Shown here in pieces: positions 10,761 through 23,100 of a DNA stretch of 64,000 bases (positions within the stretch are counted from its first letter, which is position 1; the number at the start of each line of letters is the position of its first letter). The position numbers and the translations under genes were made by a program. Location: assembly GCA_033064195.1 (NCBI GenBank), contig JARBJD010000196.1:62001-126000 (forward strand), written 5' to 3'. A model generated the notes under the pieces. The model was not told the DNA's origin. It worked only from the letters and a program-made list of their open reading frames with translations, and did not search any database. The stretch is from Blattamonas nauphoetae (Eukaryota > Preaxostyla > Oxymonadida).

Positions 10761-11233
10761 AGTACCCGGACAAACCCGTTAGAGCGGATAAACCCGTTAA
10801 CCCTTCCAAAGGGACGAAACAGTCTCCCCTCTTCATCTTAATTCTCCTTCCACTTCACATTCATGCATTTCCTCATTTTTTTTAAAACTAGAGTTCTTCA
10901 TGAAAGAATGATTGTGAAATGCAAAGCGAAAAGTGAACGTTGTTTTTTGAACGAAGTTGAACAAATCTATTTCCGAGAACTAGAGGGATCATGTGTTGCG
11001 AGTCGAGCTTTTCATGGTCAGAATAACTTGCGCTGTGTCGTCGTTGACATTTCATCCATTTGAATAGACCCATTGTCTTTGATCCAATCTCTGAAAGAGT
11101 CACAATTCCTTCCAGAATTCTCACTAGGGTTTTCTTACAGGTACAACTGATGAGTCGTGTGAAAGAGATGATATATGTGAAATGGGGGATGTTTTAACGG
11201 GTTTATCGGAGTTAACGGGTTTATCCGACCACT
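10761..11233. mobile_element. MITE with doubled AAACCCGTTA termini
   Basis: A 473-bp non-coding element. The left end AGTACCCGGACAAACCCG and the reverse complement of the right end AGTGGTCGGATAAACCCG align over about 43 bp. Each end contains the word AAACCCGTTA twice, about 17 bp apart. The flanks can be read as an AT duplication outside the ends, or as a TA duplication if the ends are taken two bases further in, so the superfamily (Tc1/mariner-like or other) is not settled. It sits in the 3' flank of receptor B. Confidence 0.7.
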
Positions 11234-12130
11234 ATAAAACTTAATCAGTTTGTTGTGATGTGGCGAGTGAAGTGAGTGAAGGAATTAGACAGATGACATC
11301 ATTCGAAGATGCCGTCTGAAGTGAAGTGAGGATTCTCGGCAAAAAGAATCCTGACAACAGAAACAGTGAAGTCGAGACAACTTGAACAGAACAAGAGCTC
11401 GAGGAACAAAATCAACACGAGGCGAGTCCAGCCAGAACAAACGATCTTCAAAACGAAGACAGAGTCGCTCAGCTCAAGCAAAGAATGATGTCGTTCGTCT
11501 GCATCTCTCCTCTTTCTTTCGTGGCAGCGAGAGGACTCACACATCTCAACCATTCATCGAGGCCAAACCAAAGTGGGATGAATGGAGTTGAGAATGTGCT
11601 GGTTGTGGATGAGTGAGGGTGAAGAATGATGAAGAATGTCTGAAGGTGAGGTGAGAACATGCGGCTTCCTGTCAATAAGAACGCCGCATGCAATTTCGTG
11701 CGAGTTCGTGACGTGACTCTTCCGAGATGCGTCCAGAATCATGTTCAATGGACGAGTGACGTGCAGTAAAGTGACGTGGTCCAATCCTCCCTTCAGAGTG
11801 ACGTGTGAAGAGTGGATGGAAGAATGTGCGTGCGAGAGCGACCGTCTGAGTGCGAGTGGAGAAGGTCGCTTGTTGGTGAGATCCACACGTGAGAGGGATC
11901 TTTGACGGTGATGAATGAAGTTGGAAGATAGAAGGAGAAAAAAAACGAAGACGATTGATGGTGAGGAAATGAATACGTATGGGAGTGGCGAAAACAGGAC
12001 GAAAATAAAACGAGATGACGAGGCAACATGAATCAAAAGGTGTGTGTTGACGTGAGAAGAAGATTGAGATGGGGAGGATGACAAGAGAAGTTTCTAGAGA
12101 GATTCATTCCAGCGTAGTGATGTGAGAGAC
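11234..12130 (-). other. Conserved 3' flank of receptor B with tail tract (11299-11553)
   Basis: The reverse complement aligns with the flanks after A and C. It includes the conserved tract 11299-11553 and a middle part with ATTGCATGCGGCGTTCTT-like sequence shared with A (about 3385-3410). No independent gene is supported; apparent frames of up to 176 codons contain low-complexity Ser/His runs and are not conserved among the three copies. Confidence 0.5.
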
Positions 12131-15100
12131 TCACGAGATGAAGAGATCGCAATTCTCAACTGGAGGATTCTCCTCAATCGATTCCAGTGTCGATGTGAGA
12201 GACGAAAGAGAGGGACGACGCTTCCAATCAATCGAAAGACACGCCACAATCAGATCGCGCATTTCTGACTTCACAACTCGATCCAGAGGAGGAACAATCC
12301 CCGTTTCAAGTTGACGATGCGCATTCACTGCGTCCGTCTCTCCAAACGGAACAAGACCAGTCTCAATCTCGTACAACACAAGGCCAAGCCGAAAAACCAA
12401 CACTTTCTCAACATCAATCTCATTCTCTCCCTTCTTTCCTTGTTCTGGTGCCATCCAACGAGTCATGTGATCCAATGTCTGTTTCTCAGTCGGATGTGTC
12501 GAGAGGAGGGGATGTGGCAGAGGAATGTTGGGACGAGCAGGTGAGTCATTCTGGTCAATGTCCGGTTGATCGACAATTGGAGCATCTTCACCAACGGGAG
12601 CAGACACGTCATTTTGCACAATCGATGATGTTGCTCCTTTTTGTTTCTCGGTTTGTTTCTTTTGATGAACTCCGTTTGGGTTGCTTGTTCGAAGCCACAG
12701 CGATCCATCTCCTCCAGTCAACACCCAATGCGTCGTCAGAGCTGTCAGAATCGGTGCACGACTGTCTGACTGCCCGATGTGTTCAAGAGTCTTTGCAATC
12801 CGAATCTGAGACTGCCGAGCATTCGAAAGCGGCTTCTTCTCTTCGTGCAGCACCGAGTACAGCGTCTTCGCATGGTTGATGAAACAAGTGTCGAAAGGCT
12901 CAGTGCACGACATGCAGAACGCTGGCTCTCCACTCTTCGAAGGGATGAGAATGTCGGTCTGTCTCGCTTTTCCCAAGTTGTCGTCCAGATATGTTTCGTT
13001 TGTTCGAATCAGATTCGGGTTTCCAGTTGTGGCTGCTCCAAAACTGTCGCTCAGCTCATATTCCAAATCGACCTTCTCTTCCATCGCATCCAGTTCTTGC
13101 TTTGGCGCTTCGTTTGTCGTGGACGAGTTCTTTCTTCGTCGAACTCGCAGGCAGACGATGAGAAGAATGAAGAAGAGAATGAGCACAACGATCCCGAGAG
13201 CGAGAGGAAGCCACCATTTCATGTTGTCCAGCACTGATTGAGCCACACGATCAGACGAGCTTTTCTGAATCACAAACCATTCCGATGACACAACCAAATT
13301 TCCATATTTCAGTCTTCCTCGCCATTCCAGCGACGAGCTCAGCAACGACAGTGACGATTTGAGAAGATTCAACACAATCTCAGTTTCGGTGAACGACGAC
13401 ACAGATTCCAAAGTCAGAGTCACATTTGTCTTGTTTCCTTCTTTCTTCTCTTTCGTCATCTCAAACACTTCCAGAAACAGACCACAAGGAATCAGCGTCG
13501 ATCCAACAATCCGCACTTCAAACAATTCCCCCTTCTTCTTCAATGTGCTTTTCGATTCATTCCACAATGTCGGCACGAACAGCGGAGAATCAGGCTGGGC
13601 ATCAACTCCACTCAGAACACAATCATCATCCACCGACATCCACGCTGAACGATGATCTTTCGATCCATCTCCCCCATTCAGACTGTCGATGGTCAGACTT
13701 GAACTGTTCACGCATCGGATGTTTCTGTTCGCTGATGGGAAGGCGGAAGAGAAGGCCGAGTTGTTGTGGAAGATCCCTCCCTCAATCGACACCGAACTGT
13801 TCGACACGAAGAGAGCACCATGCGACACACTCAGACTTGTGAAATGTCCAATCGGACAACTTGTCACTCTAATCTGATCATCGCCACTTCATCACGATAT
13901 TTTTGTCATTTATACTCGCTTTTATACCGTCTCACCACTCTTTTCTGACGATTTCTCGAATCGTGACTTGAAGATGAAAAATGGGGGAGATCAAAGAGAA
14001 AAGTCAATAAAAAAGAAGATTCTCTGTCAAACTGTGTCTTTAACTCAGCGGATGTTGTAAGATTAGATTGTTTGGGAACTATACTTTCTCCCCAACCGAG
14101 GATCAAGCGTAGTTCTCTGGTCCGATCGACCCTTTCATCATCTTTTCAACCACTTCATCTCTTTATCCACAAACCTATTTCTCTTGAAACAAATTTTCCC
14201 AAAAAAGCTCATAACAAACAGTGAATTGGAGGACTTGTAACAATTTTTGATCGAATTGACCAATTGGACAAATTGGAAATCCAATTGGCCAATTCGATCG
14301 ACCCCCAGAATTGGTCTTTTTACAAGTCTGGACACACTCGTCGCGGTGAAGGAGAACAAATGAGCAGTCGTGTTGGAGAGCGAGAGGAAGCCAGACGACC
14401 AAGAGCACAGAGTATCGGATTCTTCATTTGACGAAGGAGTGACGGATGGATCAACGCTGGTGATTTCAGTCAGAATCATGTTGCGGAGGGTGCAATTGGA
14501 AGAGGATGCGATGGAGATGGGTGAAGGATGAGTGAGAACGAGACTGGAGAGCGTCACTTCGTGAAGATGAACATCTCCACTCAGAACTGAAATTAGTTGG
14601 CACGAAATCGCATTTGACGATTCGAATGAAGTGTCAGCAATCTCAATCTTTCCATTCTCCAAAACAAACAGAGCTGATGTTGACGAAAGAGTCGACAGAG
14701 AAACATCAACAATCACTTGCTCAATCTTCAGATTGTCGGGATCAGCGTGCGCATTGTCAACAATCTGACCTTCCCCAACCATCAACAGACGCTCCTTCCC
14801 TTTCTTCCCAACAATCCACAGCGATTCTCCATTCATCTCCACCCGATTCAAAACTCCCCCTTTCTCAACAATCACAATCTTCTCCACTCTCGTCAGTTCT
14901 CTTCCAACACAAATCGAATGACACGCAAGAGACACATTTCCACAAAGCGGATGGTCGATTGTCGATTCCGAAGAACGAACAACAATCTCGTTCGCTTTTC
15001 GAGGATAGAACTCGTACAGAAGCGAATACGGGTTGAATTCTGAAGTTGGCAAAGACGGATCAAACACCAAAACTTCATTCATGTTGCTCGACAGATCGAA

Positions 15101-18100
15101 TGTCCCTTCCCAATCACTCGATGCGAAAGATGCTCCAATCCCTTTCCTCAACAGAATCGCACTCCTTCCTTCCGAGTTCGAACAATCAGAGAGAACTGTG
15201 TTCAGCACAGAAACATGACAAGCGTTGTTCACATCAGCTCGAAGAACACTTCCATCTCCTTCCGAAAGAACAATCGACGAGAACTGGCTGTTCGAGATGA
15301 AAACGTCACAACTCGATGAGATCAGTGGAACAGACGAGAGAGACGCAGACGTGAAATTCGATGATTCTACAATCACTTTCTCTCTCGACCCACAAATCAG
15401 TTCGAACGAGAAAGGTGTTGCTGTTACAGGAGAGAACGAGCAGGACGAAATGTGGAGTGTTCCTCCAGTGACGAGGAACAGCTGATCGGCATCGAGTGAT
15501 GTTGGTAGCAGGAAGCGGATGGAAGATATCGTGACGATGTCAGTCGATGACTCAGCAACAGAAAACGAACAAACACGCTGGATTGTCACTGTCGAGTCGG
15601 AATCGATTCCTCGGAATGTCTTCATGTTGGAGAAGGACACGCTGTCCGAAAGTTCAAACGATGACTGCACTTCGACGACATCACTCTCAGCCGAAACAAG
15701 GCGAGCGACGGCAGCTGACAAAGTCGAACACCAAACTGTGAAGAAGCCACAGTGCGGCGACTGGCTCCCAAGTTTGTCGAGACCAATTGGTCCTCTCTTT
15801 TCTCGAAGATAGAACAGAAGCGAGCAGGACAGATTCGTTGTCCAGTCCTCAGTCCACATCCAACCATCCAAAACATCCTCAGAATACGATCCCTCGAAGT
15901 GAGAATCTCCTTCAGAAATGATGCTGCCGAGATTGCTTCCTTCAATCAACAAGAAACATCGTTCGGTGTTATCAGCGTTGGAAGAGAAGGAGAGAGAATG
16001 TGAGGGAGTGGTCGAGAAGCGCAGATTCGTCAGGCTGAATTGAGGGTTTGTGAGAGGAGTGGATTTCGATCCAAATCGCACAAAAAGACCATCACACTTT
16101 CCATTCGTCGACGAGACATCAATCATTCGAATGTTGTTCAAATCCAATCTCATTTCTGATCGCAGTTCTGACTCAAGAACACTTCCCTCTCCATCCACAC
16201 GAATAATTCTTTCAAACTCAACATTTTCCATTTTCAGTGTCTTTCCAGTGTGATCGATGAGTGGTTGTGATGAGAGAAAGAAATCAGCGAACGAGCATGA
16301 TGCGATCGACAGCGATCCTCCAACTACAGAGAACAGCGACGAATCTCGTGTCTCAGTGGCGACAACAGGAACGAAAGAGAGACTGGATATGGTGAGTGAG
16401 TGTGTCGAGAGAATGAAACTCCCAGTCTTCCCAGTTCGGACTGTGCCTGTCTCTGATGTCGGTTTCAGTTCAACATCGGAAACGTTCAAAGTTAATTCCG
16501 AGTCCAGTTGAGACGACGACAAGATTTCAAGAATGCGAGGCGAATCGTTCAGATGCAACCACGCTTCATCCACAGACGAGCAGGGAAGTGAAGACTGACC
16601 ACATCCTTTCGCATTCCTTCCATCTGACCCAGTTGTGATCGTGGAACCTTTGAAGTCAACCAGATAGAACAGCAGAGACAGCGATCGGTACGAGCTTCCT
16701 TCACTTTCCACCAAGTCTTCTCCCATCAACAGCGAATCGTTTGCAGGCGATTCGAGAGAGGTGATGGTTGATGCCCAGTTTGTTGGCACGAGCAGAGATC
16801 CGAAAGAGTGGCCTTGCAGAAATACCCAGTTTCCTTTGTGGCCACTATCACACGAACAAGTTGTGAATGTTGCGTCGATCACAAGCGAGGTGGATGGTAA
16901 CAGAGTGGCACACGAAATCCAAAGAACTCCTCCATCCCCTGATTCGGTTTGGCACGATGAGAACGAGCAGGATGTGATTTTGAGAGAGGAGGACGCAGAG
17001 AGCACTGAATTCACAATTGCCCCATTTCCTTCTGTGCGAGTCACAGTTTCTAAAATCATTCCTTTCATCTCCAGTGATCCTCCTTTCTGCGAAATCAGTG
17101 CGTCTTTCGAGACGAATGGCGATGTGAAGTCGAAAGATGTCGAATCAACGAGGATCGATCCAGATGCGAGTGAGACCACAGTAGATTGGTGAGTCGAGGC
17201 AGATGATGGATTTTGGATCTTTGTTGACGATGAGAGAGTCAGAGTCTTCCCATCAACCACGAAAACAGGGATCGCCAGAGACGATGGGAGTAGAAGGATG
17301 ATGTGAGAGATGTCGAGGTCTCCATCCTTCACCGAGAACTGAGCAGAATCTCCAAGTGTCAGTGTCAGCTTTCCCCCAGATGGTCCTTTCGAAGAAACTT
17401 CAGCTCCACACGAAGGCGATTCCACTTTCTCGTTCATCGCCGACGATGTCAGGAGAGTCACAACATCATCCTTCACAGTCACTCTCGACCACCCATGAGC
17501 GAACGACGCGCAGGGGAGCTTCTCCAACCCACAATCCGAGTGGTCCCAGAATTCAGTCGACACATAAACTGCGTTCCCACTAACGTGAGGATGCACGAAA
17601 TACGGCAGAGGCCCAGATGTCGACCCATTCTCACCAAAAACGAGTGCCACATTCGATTCCGTCACATCTTCATATTCAACCAGAAGTGATCCAAGAATCG
17701 TCGATTTTGCGAGTGATGCAAGACCAGCACCAGAAAAGAACAATTCGGACTTCCCACTGTCTCCGGAAACAGAGATCGTCGAGTCAGTGAAATTGAATGA
17801 AGCAGATGTGAAGGATGTGGTTGAGATGTGAGCAATCTTCCCATGGCTCGACACTCCACAGCTGCACAACGAGAACGAGCACGAGCTGAGTGAGATGCAG
17901 CCAGACGACGTCGAGAACAGCACACCTCCATCACCCACACTCGACACCCCAGTGAACGCCGACGACGACACCGAAAGAGCAGACGAGTCGGAGAGGCGAG
18001 CAAACACTCCGTTTCCAACAACTCCACTTTGTGTCATCCCAACAACTGTCACATCCGTCATCGATCCTGAGCTGCCACCACTCAACACAAAGAAGCTCTT

Positions 18101-19981
18101 CCCAGACAAGCAGAGCTGTCCAAGTGACACATTCTTCACTGTCAGCTCTCCATCAGCAACTGACACCAAATCCTGTTGGAATGTGTCTGTTGAGAACGTC
18201 ATCTCAACACTCTCAATCACAAACGATCCTCCATTCACATTAGCCAGCGCAATCTCAGTCGCAGCAGAGCAATCCAAAGCGAAGAGATGCCACATCACTC
18301 GTGTCGAACCAGAGACTGTCTGAAACGGCGAAGAGGCTGTCGATGGAACGACAATTGTGAACCACTTCTGGCTTTCTGAATTGTGCTTTCCATCCAAGCC
18401 AGAAGCAAGGCGAAATGAGAATCCAAGTGGATTGTCCGACGTGATTGGTTCAGTTCCCACAAAGAAGCCATGATGCGTCACTGCTAGCTGAGGCATGGAG
18501 AGTTCGTCAGTTAGAGTGGACAGTAGAACATCGGCAATGTGTGCGTTGTAGTCTTCCTCCTTCATCCAACCTGGACATTGAGGATCGCTTCCTTCAATCA
18601 GAAGATCTGAAGCTGAGAGAGAACAGTCAAAGTTTGTTCTACACGAAACTGCGGCACCATCCAACCCAAGAAGAGTGTTTTTCACCGAACAGCTTGACAA
18701 GAGCGTGTCTCCTTTGAGATCGAGGAAGAGAGAACCAGCTGAACCGATTTCATCAAAATTCTTCCCAAAAGTGGCCTTGCAGTCATCGAAAATCAATCCC
18801 GAGATCGTCGTTGACGGCTGAGCACCATTTCGATGGAGGCCTGACCCGAAAGTCCCTTGGCAACTGAAGAAAGAACAATCTGTGATTGTCATCGAAGTAT
18901 AACCGTAATTCGCGACCATCCCTCCACCACAGTCGGCAGCATGACAATTTGTGAACCGATTTCGAGCGATGGACGATTGGGCGTGGTGTTGGAGTTCAAA
19001 ACCACCTCCATGTTGGCCACTGACGCAATCGGTGAAATTGCTGTCTTTGCACGTGAACGAGCCCGTAGTAATGTTGTAAAAAAAGGTTCCTCCAAGTGCT
19101 TGGCTGTTACAGTTCACAAAGGCACAGGCGTCGACAACGAGGCTTGAAGTTGTGATATTGCCTTTATGTGTCGTACAACCTTCAGTTGGACATATGATGA
19201 CAGTTTCGTCATTCCCCACAAGCGATTTGAATGAACTGTTCGAAAACAGGAACTCGCCACCAGTGTTGATGTGCTACACAATCGAGCCATAGAAAGGATC
19301 ATCCACGCATTCTAATGTGGTTGAGATCAGACACGTCTTGCACGCTGCTTCGGTCATGGTGTGCGGAAGGGAGCGTGTTGTGTGGGTCATGTTCCACATC
19401 TTGTTGTTCGATGACAAAACTGACGATGTCTCTTTCGACCCCAGAAGTGGCTCGTCTCCGCAGACAATCCCGTTCTCCAACGCCAAATTGTGCAGACCAA
19501 CAAAGCAATCCGTTGACACCGATTCGACGAGAGATGGGAAAAGGCGGCCGGGTGAGGGAATGAATGTTGTCGAGAGCAGCTCAACGCAACTTGAAACAGC
19601 AAAGATCGCACTTCCTGATCTTCCAATCACCAGTCGCGTTCCAAACAGAGTCACTGAGGAATCCTCCAAGCAGACACATCTCCCACAACAGGAGAGTGCC
19701 ATCGAAACAATTCGGAGAGAACTGTTCTGCGCCGTCAGGAGAGGTGACTGCTCAGATTCTGACAATGGAATCAGCATCGTGTTTGGGGTTCCTGTGAGTT
19801 GGAGTGTTCTTTCTTTGATCGTTTCACTTGCAGAGTATTCAGTTGCGTCGAGATTGATTCGGTGTTCAACTCCTTGTTTGTTGCCTTGCAAGGTCGTGTA
19901 GATGATGTTGCGGAGCGAAAGAGGTAGTGAAGATGGACTGGCATGATTGTGGAAACAAAAACACAGAAAGAAGAGAATCAT
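12131..19981 (-). pseudogene. Receptor B: near-full-length beta-helix/pseudokinase paralogue, inactivated
   Basis: The minus-strand paralogue of C, starting at the ATG at 19981 with a similar signal peptide (MILFFLCFCFHNH). Three long open segments cover it: 19981-19274, then through 14331, then 13823-12131. Two lesions separate them. A single TCG-to-TAG change (19274-19276) follows FYGSIV, where C reads a Ser, and a 499-bp MITE lies at 13832-14330. Otherwise more than 2400 codons stay in frame, so inactivation is recent. The C terminus keeps the membrane helix (WWLPLALGIVVLILFF, near 13165-13220) and the same kinase-like C-lobe lacking HRD and DFG. Several tracts are nearly identical to C and others to A, a mosaic pattern. 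A readthrough or assembly error at the TAG is possible but would not rescue the MITE break. Confidence 0.88.
13832..14330. mobile_element. hAT-like MITE inserted in receptor B
   Basis: A 499-bp insertion absent from A and C at the same codon. The terminal inverted repeats are CAGACTTGT at 13832 and, on the other strand, at 14330. The direct duplication GACACACT flanks it at 13824-13831 and 14331-14338, and the uninterrupted site is seen in A near 1313-1325. An 8-bp duplication with CAG termini fits hAT; if the C is assigned to the target, a 9-bp duplication would fit a MULE. The interior has a strong hairpin built from CGAATTG and CCAATTGG words around 14248-14302 and no coding capacity. Confidence 0.88.
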
Positions 19982-20157
19982 TAAAGGATCGATCCATTGT
20001 TTTGTGATTGCCGGAAACCAATTTTTATCTTGCCATTATAAGTTCATTTCAAACCCTTCTAGATTTTTTTGTCGTTGTCGAGAGACGTCTGGGACGTGTA
20101 AGTGAGACGCTTCAAAAGATTCTAACTTCAAACCTGAAGAAAGGGTGAGATCCGTTA
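19982..20157. promoter_or_regulatory. Divergent promoter region between receptors B and C
   Basis: The 176 bp separating the two ATG codons must hold both start regions. Each gene is preceded by a similar short sequence ending GATCC-n-TTAATG on its own strand. The centre (AGATTTTTTTGTCGTTG, around 20062) is AT-rich. No classical TATA box is convincing. It is the centre of the large palindrome, so the arms are close to symmetric around it. Confidence 0.5.
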
Positions 20158-23100
20158 ATGATTCTCTTCTTTCTGTGTTTTTGTTTCCACAATCATGCCA
20201 GTCCATCTTCACTACCTCTTTCGCTCCGCAACATCATCTACACGACCTTGCAAGGCAACAAACAGGGAGTTGAACATCGAATCATTCTCGACGCAACTGA
20301 TTACTCTGCAAGTGAAACGATCAAAGAAAGAACACTCCAACTCACAGGAACCCCAAACACGATGCTGATTCCATTGTCAGAATCTGAGCAGTCACCTCTC
20401 CTGACGGCGCAGAACAGTTCTCTCCGAATTGTTTCGATGACACTCTCCTCCTGTGGGAAATGTCTCTGCTTGGAGGACTCCTCAGCAACTCTGTTTGGAA
20501 CGCGACTGGTGATTGGAAGATCAGGAAGCCCGATCGTTGCCGTTTCAAGTTGCGTTGAGCTGCTCTCGACAACATTCATTCTCTCACCCGGCCGCCTTTT
20601 CCCATCTCTCGTCGAATCGGTATCAACGGATTGCTTTGTTGGTCTGCACAATTTGGCGTTGGAGAACGGGATTGTCTGCGGAGACGAGCCACTTCTGGGG
20701 TCGAAAGAGACATCGTCAGTTTTGTCATCGAACAACAAGATGTGGAACATGACCCACACAACACGCTCCCTTCCGCACACCATGACCGAAGCAGCGTGCA
20801 AGACGTGTCTGATCTCAACCACATTAGAATGCGTGGATGATCCTTTCTATGGCTCGATTGTGTCGCACATCAACACTGGTGGCGAGTTCCTGTTTTCGAA
20901 CAGTTCATTCAAATCGCTTGTGGGGAATGACGATGCTGCCATCACATGCCCAGCGGAAGGTTGTTGGGATCGTCAAGGAAATTACGCAACATCAAGCTTA
21001 ACTGTCCTCAATTGTGCATTTGTTGGCTGTAAAAGCAAAAAATCGGGAGCAACCTTTGGTTACAGTCTTGCTTCGGGGTTGTTCAATTGCCAAGTCAATA
21101 CTTTCACCGATTGCGAAAGTGAAAACAGTGGAGGTGGTTTTGAACTCCAGCGACACGCCCAATCGTACATCGCTCGAAATCGGTTCACAACTTGCCGTGC
21201 TGCAGTTTGCGGTGGAGGGATGGTCGCGAATTACGGTTATACTTCGATGACAATCACAGATTGCTCATTCGTCAATTGCCAAGGGACAAGTGGATCAGCC
21301 ATCCATCGAAACGCAGCTGGGTCATCAACGACGATCTCGGGATTGATTTTTGACGACTGCAAAGCCCTCTGTGGACTGAACTTTAATGAAATCGGTTCAG
21401 CTGGAGCACTGTTCATCGATCTCAGCAGAACTACCCAAGTGTCCAGCTGTTCGGTGAAGCACACTCTTCTTGGGTTGGATGGAGGCACGATTTCGTGCAA
21501 TCTCACCTCTGGCTGCTCCCTCTCCGCATATGATCTTCTGATCGAAGGAAGCATTCCTCAATGCCCAGTTTGGATGAAGGAGGAGTTGTCGATATCACGC
21601 ATGACAGGTGTTCTGCTGTCCAATCTGGTCAACGAACTCTCCATGCCTCAGCTGACAGTGACGACTCATGGTGTCTTTGTTGGAACAGACCCAATCACAA
21701 CGGGAAAGGAACTTGGATGCACTGTTCGCCTTGCGTCTTCTGTGTTTAATACGCAAGCCGTCTACGACGAAAAGTGGTGCGGACTTGTCATTCCATCAAC
21801 AGTCTCTTCGCCGTTTCAGACAGTCTCTGGTTCAACACGAGTCATGTGGCATTACTTCGCGTTGGATTGCTCTGCTGCGACTGAGATTGCGCTGGCTAAT
21901 GTGAATGGAGGATCGTTTGTGATTGAGAGTGTTGAGATGACGTTCTCAACAGACACATTCCAACAGGATTTGGTGTCAGTTGCTGATGGAGAGCTGACAG
22001 TGAAGAATGTGTCACTTGGACAGCTCTGCTTGTCTGGGAAGAGCTTCTTTGTGTTGAGTGGTGGCAGCTCAGGATCGATGACGGATGTGACAGTTGTTGG
22101 GATGACACAAAGTGGAGTTGTTGGAAACGGAGTGTTTGCTCGCCTCTCCGACTCGTCTGCTCTTTCGGTGTCGTCGTCGGCGTTCACTGGGGTGTCGAGT
22201 GTGGGTGATGGAGGTGTGCTGTTCTCGACGTCGTCTGGCTGCATCTCACTCAGCTCGTGCTCGTTCTCGTTGTGCAGCTGTGGAGTGTCGAGCCATGGGA
22301 AGATTGCTCACATCTCAACCACATCATTCACATCTGATTCATTCACTTTCACTGACTCGTCGGTCCTCTCGTCTGGCTCATCTGGTCTCTCCGAATTGTT
22401 CCTTTCTGGTGCTGACATTGCATCACTCGCAAAATCATCGATTCTTGGATCACTTCTGATTGAATATGAGGATGTGACGGAATCGAATGTGGCACTCGTT
22501 TTTGGTGAGAATGGGTCGACATCTGGTCCTCTGCCATATTTCGTGCATCCTCACATTTGTGGGAACGCGGTTCATGTGTCGACTGGATTCTGGGACCACT
22601 CGGATTGTGGGTTGGAGAAGCTGCCCTGCGCGTCGTTCGCTCATGGGTGGTCGAGAGTGACTGTGAAGGATGATGTTGTGACTCTCCTGACATCGTCGGC
22701 GATGAACGAGAAAGTGGAATCGCCTTCGTGTGGAGCTGAAGTTTCTTCGAAAGGACCATCTGGGGGAAAGCTGACACTGACACTTGATGTCTCAGCTCAG
22801 TTCTCAGTGAATGATGGAGATCTCGCCCTCTCCAACATCATCCTCCTTCTCCCATCGTCTCTGGTCATCCCTGCTTTCGTGGTTGGTGGGAGGACTCTGA
22901 CTCTCTCATCAGCAACAACGATCCAAAATCCATCATCTGCCTCGACTCACCAATCTGCTCTGCTCTCACTCGCATCTGGATCGATCCTCGTTGATTCGAC
23001 ATCTTTCGACTTCACATCGCCATTCGTCTCGAAAGACGCACTGATTTCGCAGAAAGGAGGATCACATGAAATGAAAGGAATGATCATCGAAAATGTGACT

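Noticed and set aside
14614-18323. Many 80-160 codon plus-strand frames
   Set aside because: Antisense shadows of receptor B; the same shadows appear opposite C and A because the copies are similar.
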